A DNA stretch of 64,000 bases, from contig NZ_CP159402.1 in the NCBI RefSeq assembly GCF_040500525.1, positions 744,001 to 808,000 of the forward strand. The letters run 5' to 3'. Made by a program: the position numbers and the translations under genes. This document shows, one piece after another, positions 53,550 through 64,000 of this stretch. The notes beneath the pieces were generated by a model. It saw only the letters and a list, made by a program, of their open reading frames with translations. It did no database searches and was not told where the DNA came from. The DNA is from Azospirillum formosense (GTDB lineage Bacteria; Pseudomonadota; Alphaproteobacteria; Azospirillales; Azospirillaceae). Each line of letters starts with the position of its first letter. Position 1 is the first letter of the stretch.

Positions 53550-54446
53550 TCAGCCCTCCACGAACTCCCCGATCCGGTAGCCCTGGGCGAACAGCAGGGC
53601 GGTGAGGTCGCCGTGGTCCACGCGGGCGCGGGCCTGGGCGGCCACCGTCGGCTTGGCGTGGAAGGCGACGCCCAGACCGGCGGCCAGCAGCATCGGCAGG
53701 TCGTTGGCGCCGTCGCCGACGGCCATCGTCTCGACGGTCGGGACGTGGCGCTCGCCGGCGTAGGCGAGCAGGGCCTCCAGCTTGCTGTCCTTGTCGAGGA
53801 TCGGCTCGACCACCGCGCCGGTCATGACGCCGTCCACCACCTCAAGCACGTTGCCGCGGTCGTCGTCGAAGCCGACCCACTGGCGCACCCGCTCCGTGAA
53901 GCAGCGGAAGCCGCCGGAGACCAGCACGCAGGTCGCCCCGTTGGCGCGCATGGTGGAGACCAGCGTCCTGGCGCCCGGCATCAGTGTGGCGCGCTGCCAC
54001 ACCTCGTCGACGACGCTCTCGTTCAGGCCCTTCAGCAGGGCCACCCGCTCGCGCACCGCGCCCTTGAAGTCGATCTCGCCGTTCATGGCGCGGGCGGTGA
54101 TCGCGGCGATGTGGTCCTTCAGCCCGACGTAATCGCCCAGCTCGTCCAGCATCTCCTGCTCGATGATCGTCGATTCCATGTCGGCGACCAGCAAACGCTT
54201 CCTCCGGTTGCCCGGCTTCTGGGCGATCACGTCGATGGCAAGGCCGTCCAGAGCGCGGCGGACGGCGGCTTCGGCCTGTTCGGGCACCAGCCCATCTTCA
54301 GCGATGTCGCAGGCGCGGTCGGGCGCCAGCCAGTCCGGCTTGGCGGTGTCGGCTCCCAGCGCGGTCAGGGACGCGCGGGCGGCCTGCACGGCCTGCTCGT
54401 CGAGAACGGCGGAGGCGGCGGCGATCAGCGTAACGACAGCGCTCAT
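53550..54446 (-). CDS. serB: Phosphoserine phosphatase
   Basis: A 298-residue HAD phosphatase finishing serine synthesis. The HAD motifs are LLVADMESTIIEQEMLDEL (nucleophile Asp), LVSGGFRCFTERV, and VGDGANDLPML. The second catalytic acid of motif I is Glu (DMEST) where most SerB have Asp (DMDST). An ACT-like N-terminal region precedes the HAD part. ATG 54446 begins the protein. Convergent with degP. Confidence 0.93.
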   Translation of the reverse strand: MSAVVTLIAAASAVLDEQAVQAARASLTALGADTAKPDWLAPDRACDIAEDGLVPEQAEAAVRRALDGLAIDVIAQKPGNRRKRLLVADMESTIIEQEMLDELGDYVGLKDHIAAITARAMNGEIDFKGAVRERVALLKGLNESVVDEVWQRATLMPGARTLVSTMRANGATCVLVSGGFRCFTERVRQWVGFDDDRGNVLEVVDGVMTGAVVEPILDKDSKLEALLAYAGERHVPTVETMAVGDGANDLPMLLAAGLGVAFHAKPTVAAQARARVDHGDLTALLFAQGYRIGEFVEG

Positions 54447-54606
54447 GGCGGGGCGATCCTGGAAGAGCCGTGGGGAAGGGCGCGCGCGCTCCCTAGCACA
54501 GCCGGGACCCTCCGCCAACCCACTCCGCCAAGCGTCGTAGACATTCCGCGCCGGGAACCCGGGCGCTTCCCGCCGCGTTTCCGCTCAAATCGCCGGAGGT
54601 CCGTCC

Positions 54607-55095
54607 ATGATCCAGCGGCCTGCCACCCTTCTTCCCCCATCCATTCTCGCTTTCACCCTGATCCTGGCCGGATGCGGCACCGGGACCGATCTGGCGCAGC
54701 GACCGCCCCCCGGCTATGTCGGCGACGTGGCGGCCCGCGTCTCGGCGGTGGACTGGGCGCAGGCCCGTCCGGTGACTGTGCAGTTGGACGAGTTCCGGTT
54801 CCAGCCCGACCGTCTGGCCTTCGACCGGGGGACGCCCTACCGCCTGACGCTGGAGAACCGCGGGAACGTCGCGCACACCTTCACCTCCGAAGGTTTCTTC
54901 AAGGCCATCGCGGTGCGGCGGGTCACCACCGCGCAGGGCGCCGTCGAGACGCCGGCCCTGGTGAATCTGGAGATCCCCGCCGGCCAGACCGACGTGGTGG
55001 ACTTCATCCCGATCGAGGCCGGAACCTACGACCTGGCCTGCCACGAACCGCTGCACAGCAGCTTCGGCATGACCGGGACGATCACGGTTCGCTGA
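54607..55095 (+). CDS. Cupredoxin-like lipoprotein
   Basis: A 162-residue secreted lipoprotein (lipobox LILAGC near residue 23). The beta-sandwich shows type-1 copper ligands: His in NVAHTFTS, and C-x-x-x-x-H-x-x-x-x-M in ACHEPLHSSFGMTG. It likely binds one copper and acts in electron transfer or copper handling at the membrane. It stands between serB and miaA; both neighbours are unrelated. Confidence 0.82.
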   Translation: MIQRPATLLPPSILAFTLILAGCGTGTDLAQRPPPGYVGDVAARVSAVDWAQARPVTVQLDEFRFQPDRLAFDRGTPYRLTLENRGNVAHTFTSEGFFKAIAVRRVTTAQGAVETPALVNLEIPAGQTDVVDFIPIEAGTYDLACHEPLHSSFGMTGTITVR

Positions 55096-55174
55096 GGCGC
55101 CATCCGGTCGGCCTTGCCAAGCCGTGTCCTCCCCTGCCATACGCTGTAGCCGGAGGAACGTCAGGCAAGGCGAC

Positions 55175-56167
55175 ATGGTTCAGGACAGCCCGCGGAACCG
55201 GGATGTGCGGCACCGGCATGTGGTGGTGATCGGCGGCCCGACGGCGTCGGGCAAGTCGGGCATGGCGCTCGATATCGCGCTGGCGCGCAACGGCACGGTC
55301 ATCAACGCCGACAGCATGCAGCTCTACGCCGAGCTGGACGTGCTGACCGCCCGCCCGGGAGCGGAGGATCTGGCGCTGGCGCCGCACCGGCTCTACGGCG
55401 TGCTGCCGGCGGCGGAGCGCGGGTCGGCCGCGCGCTGGCGCGACATGGCGCTGGCCGAGATCGCCGAAGCGCACGCCGCCGGGCGCCTGCCCATCGTCGT
55501 CGGGGGCACCGGCCTCTATCTGCGCACGCTGATGGAGGGGTTAAGCGCCGTCCCCGCCGTCCCGGACGAGGTCCGCAAGGCCGCCCACGCCCGACTGCGG
55601 GAGCTGGGCGGCGAGGCCTTCCGCGCGGAGCTGGTGCGCCGCGATCCCGCCTCGGCCAAGCTGAGTCCCGGCGACACCACCCGCCTGACCCGCGCCTGGG
55701 AGGTGCTGGAGGCCACCGGCCACCCGCTGTCCCACTGGCAGACCCAGCGGGCCGAGGGCGCGCCGGAGGGGCTGGCCTTCGCCGTGCTGGTGATCGACCC
55801 GCCGCGCGACGCGCTCTACGCCAACTGCGACCGCCGCTTCCGCGTGATGATGGGGCAGGGGGCGCTGGAGGAGGTGCGGCGTCTGGACGCGCTCGGCCTC
55901 GATCCCGACCTGCCGGCGATGAAGGCGCTGGGCGTGCCGGAGCTGCGCGACCATCTGCGCGGCGCGCTGACTCTCGACGAAGCCATTGCGCTGGCTCAGC
56001 AATCGACGCGCCGCTACGCGAAGCGGCAGGTCACATGGTTCCGCCACCAGCTCGCGGCCCGGCCGCCGGCCTCCGCGCTGCATGGCTGCCATACGATCAA
56101 TTCGCTCTACACAAGACCACTTAGTGAAGCAATACTGACCTATCTTGAAACGACGTTGCGTCGTTGA
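55175..56167 (+). CDS. miaA: tRNA dimethylallyltransferase
   Basis: A 330-residue enzyme adding isopentenyl to A37 of UNN-reading tRNAs. P-loop VVIGGPTASGKSGMALDI, NADSMQLYAELDVLTARP, GGTGLYLRTLMEGL and RYAKRQVTWFRHQL are diagnostic. ATG 55175 has CAAGG five bases before; a GTG at 55124 would add 17 non-conserved residues. It is followed after 18 bases by an aminotransferase. Confidence 0.95.
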   Translation: MVQDSPRNRDVRHRHVVVIGGPTASGKSGMALDIALARNGTVINADSMQLYAELDVLTARPGAEDLALAPHRLYGVLPAAERGSAARWRDMALAEIAEAHAAGRLPIVVGGTGLYLRTLMEGLSAVPAVPDEVRKAAHARLRELGGEAFRAELVRRDPASAKLSPGDTTRLTRAWEVLEATGHPLSHWQTQRAEGAPEGLAFAVLVIDPPRDALYANCDRRFRVMMGQGALEEVRRLDALGLDPDLPAMKALGVPELRDHLRGALTLDEAIALAQQSTRRYAKRQVTWFRHQLAARPPASALHGCHTINSLYTRPLSEAILTYLETTLRR

Positions 56168-56185
56168 CCCTCAGGAGGATTGAAA

Positions 56186-57400
56186 GTGACGGTCGATTGG
56201 GGAAACGTGTTTGCCGGTCGCGTCGCCGGCATGGGGGCTTCGGAAATCCGGGAGCTGCTGAAGCTGCTCGAGCGGCCGGAAATCATCTCCTTCGCCGGGG
56301 GCATCCCGGACCCCGATTTCTTCCCGACCGCGGCCATCGCCCGCGCCTATGAGAAGATCTTCCAGTCCAACGGCGGGGCCGGCGGCGCGCTTCAATACAC
56401 CATCAGCGAAGGCTACACGCCGCTGCGCGAGTGGATCTGCGCCTATCTGGGCCGCCGCGGCATCCAGGCCGGGCTGGACGGGGTGTTGGTGACCAACGGC
56501 TCGCAGCAGGCGCTGGAGTTCGTCGGCAAGCTGCTGATCGGGCCGGGCGAGAAGATCCTGGTGACGCGCCCGACCTATCTCGGCGCGCTCCAGGCTTTTT
56601 CGCCCTACGAGCCGCAGTACCTCTCCGTTCCCGGAGACGCCGAGGGGCCGGACCTCGCCGCGGTGGAAGCGGCGCTGGAGCAGAAGCCGAAGTTCTTCTA
56701 CCTCGTCCCCGACTTCCAGAACCCCAACGGCACGACGATCTCGCTGGCCCGCCGCGAGGCGCTGCTGGACCTCTGCGCCAGGCACGGCGTGCCGATCGTG
56801 GAGGACGCCGCCTACACCGAGCTGCGCTACGAGGGTGAGCCGATCCCGTCGATGGTCGCGCTGGACGCCGCCCGCAACGGGGGCAAGATCACCAACGTGC
56901 TCTTCTGCGGCTCCTTCTCCAAGACGATGGTGCCGGCGCTGCGCGTGGGCTGGATCAACGGCCCGGCCGAGGTGATCAACCGTCTGGTTCTGATGAAGCA
57001 GGCCGGCGACCTGCACACCAGCACCATCAACCAGATCGTGCTGCACGACGTGGTGTCGGAGAACTTCGACAGCCACATCCGCCGCCTGCGCGCCAGCTAC
57101 AAGGAGCGCCGTGACGCCATGCTGACCGCGCTGGCCGAGTTCGCCCCGGCTGGGGTGGCCTGGACCAGGCCGGAAGGCGGCATGTTCGTCTGGATCGAGC
57201 TGCCGGAGGGCACCGACGGGGTGGACCTGCTGGCCCGTGCGATCAGGGACGCCAACGTCGCCTTCGTCCCCGGCTCGGCCTTCCACGCCGACCGCTCGGG
57301 GAAGAACACGCTGCGCCTCAGCTTCTCCAACAACAACCCGGAGCGCATCCGCGAAGGCATCCGCCGCCTCTGCGGCCTGCTCCAGACCGTCGCCGCGTAA
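56186..57400 (+). CDS. PLP-dependent class I aminotransferase (MocR/LysN-like)
   Basis: A 404-residue aminotransferase of the 2-aminoadipate (LysN/KAT-II) type. FAGGIPDPDFFPTAAIARAY, the SerLys segment GSFSKTMVPALRVGW (PLP Lys), FQNPNGTT and EGGMFVWIELP are typical. The exact amino donor is unknown; branched-chain or aromatic substrates are possible. GTG 56186 has AGGAGG eight bases before, better than TTG 56180. Confidence 0.87.
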   Translation: MTVDWGNVFAGRVAGMGASEIRELLKLLERPEIISFAGGIPDPDFFPTAAIARAYEKIFQSNGGAGGALQYTISEGYTPLREWICAYLGRRGIQAGLDGVLVTNGSQQALEFVGKLLIGPGEKILVTRPTYLGALQAFSPYEPQYLSVPGDAEGPDLAAVEAALEQKPKFFYLVPDFQNPNGTTISLARREALLDLCARHGVPIVEDAAYTELRYEGEPIPSMVALDAARNGGKITNVLFCGSFSKTMVPALRVGWINGPAEVINRLVLMKQAGDLHTSTINQIVLHDVVSENFDSHIRRLRASYKERRDAMLTALAEFAPAGVAWTRPEGGMFVWIELPEGTDGVDLLARAIRDANVAFVPGSAFHADRSGKNTLRLSFSNNNPERIREGIRRLCGLLQTVAA

Positions 57401-57706
57401 GCGCCGCCGGTCCCCCGCGCAACGGCCTGCCTCCGCACCCGCGGGGCAGGCCGTTCGCGTTTCCGGGCGGCTTTGCGGGGAGGGCGGTCTTTCCAGCTTG
57501 CGAAATATTTGGAAAAACTGCGGCAAAAAATCTTTTCGATCATTCGCAAAATGGGTTGACCAAAGACGGACGGATTGTCTAGTTTGCCGGTCCCGGCCTT
57601 CGCCTTTGGGGATAACCCCTTGTTTTCCCAGCAGGCCATCGCCGGGGTTTGAGAAGGAACAGGGCCGCCCGTGAAAAGAGGGGCCCCCATTGGAAGGTCG
57701 TGAGCT
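57401..57706. other. 306-base gap before ilvB with hairpin and promoter
   Basis: It holds an 11-bp GC stem AACGGCCTGCC/GGCAGGCCGTT at 57421-57455 (terminator-like for the aminotransferase), an AT-rich stretch, the ilvB promoter, and no leader peptide rich in Leu, Ile or Val codons, so no attenuator is evident. Confidence 0.55.
57556..57583 (+). promoter_or_regulatory. Candidate sigma-70 promoter of ilvB
   Basis: TTGACC (57556-57561) and TCTAGT (57578-57583) with a 16-base spacer, in an AT-rich stretch about 120 bases before ilvB. Confidence 0.5.
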
Positions 57707-59470
<1,764 letters not shown>

Positions 59471-59520
59471 TCGCGGCGACCAAGACGAACGGTTGAAGGC
59501 CCTCTGGCGGAGTACGGATC

Positions 59521-60027
59521 GTGGAAGAGAAGATCGAGAAGCACACCATCGCCGTGCTGGTGGACAACGAGCCGGGCGTGCTGGCCCGCGTCATCGGCCT
59601 GTTCTCGGGCCGCGGCTACAACATCGAAAGCCTGACGGTGGCGGAGGTGAACAACGCTGACCACCTGTCGCGCATCACCCTGGTCACCTCCGGCACCCGC
59701 ATGGTGGTGGAGCAGATCAAGGCCCAGCTCGACCGGCTCGTGCCGGTGCACAAGGTGCACGACCTGACGGACGAGGGGCCGTCGGTGGAGCGCGAGCTGG
59801 CGCTGGTCAAGGTCGCCGGCACCGGCGAGCGCCGCATCGAGGCGCTGCGCCTGGCCGACATCTTCAAGGCCAAGGTGGTGGACGCCACCCTGACCTCCTT
59901 CGTGTTCGAACTGACGGGCACGACGGCGGAGGTCGACGACTTCGTCGGGCTGATGGCCCAGCTCGGCCTCGTCGAGGCCAGCCGGACCGGCGTCGTCGCC
60001 ATGTCCAAGGGGCCCACCGGGTTCTGA
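59521..60027 (+). CDS. ilvH: Acetolactate synthase small subunit
   Basis: A 168-residue regulatory subunit. HTIAVLVDNEPGVLARVIGL and SGRGYNIESLTVAEV form the N-terminal ACT domain that senses valine, and a C-terminal regulatory domain follows. It starts at GTG 59521, 50 bases after ilvB. Confidence 0.96.
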   Translation: MEEKIEKHTIAVLVDNEPGVLARVIGLFSGRGYNIESLTVAEVNNADHLSRITLVTSGTRMVVEQIKAQLDRLVPVHKVHDLTDEGPSVERELALVKVAGTGERRIEALRLADIFKAKVVDATLTSFVFELTGTTAEVDDFVGLMAQLGLVEASRTGVVAMSKGPTGF

Positions 60028-60052
60028 TCCCGGCCTCATGACGGCCAGGAAT

Positions 60053-60084
60053 GACGGTGGGACAACCCAGCCCGCCGTCCTTTA
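60053..60084 (+). terminator. Terminator-like hairpin between ilvH and ilvC
   Basis: GACGGTGGG pairs with CCCGCCGTC (one G-U) and CTTTA follows. Incomplete T-run suggests partial termination, with ilvC also served by its own start region (TTGACG at 60109). Confidence 0.5.
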
Positions 60085-60112
60085 TCAGCCCATCGAACAG
60101 TGTTCTGCTTGA

Positions 60113-61210
<1,098 letters not shown>

Positions 61211-61234
61211 TCGGTTCCTGGATCGAGAAACGGG

Positions 61235-61266
61235 AAAGCGCGCCGCGAGGCGCGCTTTTTTGTTTT
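61235..61266 (+). terminator. Rho-independent terminator after ilvC
   Basis: AAAGCGCGCC / GGCGCGCTTT stem, loop GCGA, then TTTTGTTTTT. Confidence 0.93.
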
Positions 61267-61291
61267 TGGGGTGCAGGAATGGGAAACTTTG

Positions 61292-61377
61292 GCCCCCTCC
61301 CTAACCCTCCCCCGCTGCGCGAGGGAGGGGACATACCTCCCTCCACCGCAAAGCGGGGGAGGGTCGGGGAGGGGGCA
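61292..61377. repeat. GC-rich mosaic palindrome (86 bp) between ilvC and phoU
   Basis: Outer arms GCCCCCTCCC and GGGAGGGGGC, inner arms ACCCTCCCCCGC and GCGGGGGAGGGT, with a GAGGGAGGGG/CCTCCCTCC pair between. It is the simple unit without the nested module and matches 43971-44055 closely. Confidence 0.85.
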
Positions 61378-61392
61378 AGCGCTCGCTTTCCC

Positions 61393-62097
61393 TCACACAT
61401 CCCCCCGCGACCGGTCCGCCTTCGGCCGCTCGTCGAGCAGCGGCCGGCCGGTGTGCACGAAATGCACCACCTCGGCGATGTTGGTCGCGTGGTCGCCGAT
61501 GCGCTCCAGGCTCTTGGCGATGAACAGCAGGTGCATGTGGGCGGTGAACATCTCCGGCAGGCGGGCGGCCGACTGGTTGATGCTCTCGCACAGGCTGGTG
61601 TAGAGCGCGTCGACCTCGTCGTCGGTGCGCCAGACGCGCAGCGCCAGCTCGACGTCGCCGTCCACATAGGCGTCCACCGCGGTGGTCAGGCGCTGGCGCA
61701 CCAGCCGGCCCAGGTTGGGCAGGGTGCTCATCGCCGGGGATTCGGGGAATTCGGCCACGGCGACGGCGCGGCGGGCGGTGTTGGCGGCGTGGTCGCCGAC
61801 GCGCTCCAGGTTGCCGGCGATCTTCAGCGCGGCGATCACCTCGCGCAGGTCGTCGGCCACCGGCTGGCGCAGCACCAGCATGCGCATGCAGTTGGCCTCG
61901 ATCTCATGCTCGTAGCTGTCGAGCCGCGCGTCGGACTCGACGATGGCGCGGGCCTGCTCCGGGTTGCGCTGGGTCAGGCAGGTCAGCGCGCCGTCCAGCT
62001 GGGTTTCCGCGGCGCCCGCCATCTGCACGATGCTGGCCTTCAGCCGCTTCATGGCGTCTTCGAACGCGGTGACGATGTGCGGGGCGGGGTGCTTCAT
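61393..62097 (-). CDS. phoU: Phosphate signalling regulator PhoU
   Basis: A 234-residue protein with two PhoU repeats of three-helix bundles; the metal motifs EIEANCMRMLVLRQPVADDL, KIAGNLERVGDHAANTARR and AKSLERIGDHATNIAEVV are present. It normally couples the Pst transporter to PhoR. No pst or phoR genes are beside it in this window. Start ATG 62097. Confidence 0.96.
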   Translation of the reverse strand: MKHPAPHIVTAFEDAMKRLKASIVQMAGAAETQLDGALTCLTQRNPEQARAIVESDARLDSYEHEIEANCMRMLVLRQPVADDLREVIAALKIAGNLERVGDHAANTARRAVAVAEFPESPAMSTLPNLGRLVRQRLTTAVDAYVDGDVELALRVWRTDDEVDALYTSLCESINQSAARLPEMFTAHMHLLFIAKSLERIGDHATNIAEVVHFVHTGRPLLDERPKADRSRGDV

Positions 62098-62280
62098 GGG
62101 GCTGGCCTTATCGGTGCGGCGGACGGCCGGGAACGTTACCGTTTCGCAGCCTCGCAGGCCAGTGCTCTTGCCACGGGGCGACACGGCGGGGGCGGCATGG
62201 GAAAGGTTGATTTCGCATGTGCGAAATGGCAAGAGTCCGGCCTTCCTACCCCTTATGACCAAGCGCGGACGCCGACCGTC

Positions 62281-62823
62281 ATGATCGAACGCCGTTTCGA
62301 ACAGATCATCTTTGCCAGCCGCTGGCTGCTCGCCCCCTTCTATCTGGGGCTCGTCGTGTCGCTGGTGCTCCTGCTGGCGAAGTTCACCCAGGAGATCTTC
62401 CACATCGTCCCGCACGTGCTGGAGATGCAGGAAAAGGATGTGCTGCTGGCCGTGCTCACGCTGATCGACCTGTCGCTGGCCGGCAACCTTCTGCTGATGG
62501 TGATCTTTTCGGGATACGAGAACTTCGTGTCCAAGATCGACGTGGCCGACCACAAGGACCGTCCGGACTGGATGGGCAAGGTCGACTTCGGCGGGCTGAA
62601 GCTGAAACTCATCGCCTCCATCGTGGCGATCTCGGGCATCCACCTGCTGAAAAGCTTCATGAGCATCGACACCACCAGCAAGGAGAACCTGATGTGGATG
62701 GTCATCGTCCACATGACCTTCGTGGTGTCGGGCGTGCTGCTGGCCCTGATGGACCGCCTGGAAGGGAGCCATCACGGAGCGCACGGAAAGGCTGCGGCCG
62801 CGACGACATCCGGCCATCCTTGA
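62281..62823 (+). CDS. YqhA/UPF0114-family membrane protein
   Basis: A 180-residue protein with three to four hydrophobic helices (WLLAPFYLGLVVSLVLLLAK, AVLTLIDLSLAGNLLLMVIF, VHMTFVVSGVLLALMDRL). FSGYENFVSKID and LKLIASIVAISGIHLLKSF are typical of the TIGR00645 (UPF0114) group, which is uncharacterised. A His-rich end (GSHHGAHG) is seen. Divergent from phoU with 183 bases between. Confidence 0.85.
   Translation: MIERRFEQIIFASRWLLAPFYLGLVVSLVLLLAKFTQEIFHIVPHVLEMQEKDVLLAVLTLIDLSLAGNLLLMVIFSGYENFVSKIDVADHKDRPDWMGKVDFGGLKLKLIASIVAISGIHLLKSFMSIDTTSKENLMWMVIVHMTFVVSGVLLALMDRLEGSHHGAHGKAAAATTSGHP

Positions 62824-64000
<1,177 letters not shown>

Noticed and set aside
57590-57706. A leader peptide for ilvB attenuation
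   Set aside because: No short frame with runs of Leu, Ile or Val codons and no mutually exclusive hairpins ending in a T-run.

Overview
The window is high-GC chromosomal DNA from an alphaproteobacterium, most likely Azospirillum of the A. brasilense group. The evidence is a fused anthranilate synthase trpE(G) behind a Trp-codon leader and attenuator, a circularly permuted two-piece tmRNA, gapR (DUF2312), an alphaproteobacterial-type SspB, a COQ9 protein, a split pntAA/pntAB/pntB transhydrogenase, and overall gene style. The species call is inference; no identity search was possible. Nearly all genes are housekeeping. No plasmid, phage, IS transposase, CRISPR array, tRNA or rRNA gene was recognised.

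Layout. 1-2.3 kb: end of an envelope glycan locus (O-antigen-ligase tail, heptosyltransferase-like GT9, YbhN-type membrane protein). 2.2-7.4 kb, minus strand: ABC1 kinase, then a queuosine operon queA-tgt-queF-queG. 7.5-12 kb, minus strand: FAD-linked oxidase, bacteriohemerythrin with an FNR-like palindrome upstream, oligoendopeptidase F, a small unknown protein. 12-15.4 kb: secreted PHB-depolymerase-like esterase and propionyl-CoA synthetase. 15.4-17.6 kb: KfrA-like mini-protein, and an ECF sigma/anti-sigma pair behind an ECF-type promoter. 17.7-21 kb: tightly packed SGNH-like / TPR-glycosyltransferase / GT-A-like trio of unknown pathway. 21-28.5 kb: fused indolepyruvate ferredoxin oxidoreductase, a response regulator, a CBS protein, two adjacent CDF-family proteins, one lacking metal ligands. 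28.5-31.3 kb: trp leader, attenuator, trpE(G), gapR. 31.7-35.1 kb: pnt operon and a DUF1330 protein. 35-40 kb: panB, rpsU, def-COQ9, TfoX-like protein, sspB, the split ssrA gene and thyX. 40-45.8 kb: SPINDLY-type TPR-glycosyltransferase, two small proteins, a three-gene ABC importer. 45.8-54.4 kb: CPA2 antiporter, Mrp, hflK-hflC-DUF2065-degP, serB. 54.6-61.2 kb: cupredoxin lipoprotein, miaA, aminotransferase, ilvB-ilvH-ilvC. 61.4-64 kb: phoU, a YqhA-like membrane protein and the start of mreB.

The genes group into a few functional themes: tRNA modification (queFAG/tgt, miaA), Trp and branched-chain amino acid supply (trpE(G), ilvBHC, a TrpX-type importer), membrane proteostasis and ribosome rescue (hflKC, degP, ssrA with its ClpXP adaptor sspB), and envelope glycan work (three glycosyltransferase sites).

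The most unusual non-coding signals are a family of GC-rich mosaic palindromes. Two of them, 23 kb apart and inverted, carry an identical 66-bp core consisting of a nested 62-bp module. Other notable signals are the two-piece tmRNA with tag ANDNVAPVAVAA lying immediately upstream of sspB, the complete trp attenuator, and the ECF promoter.
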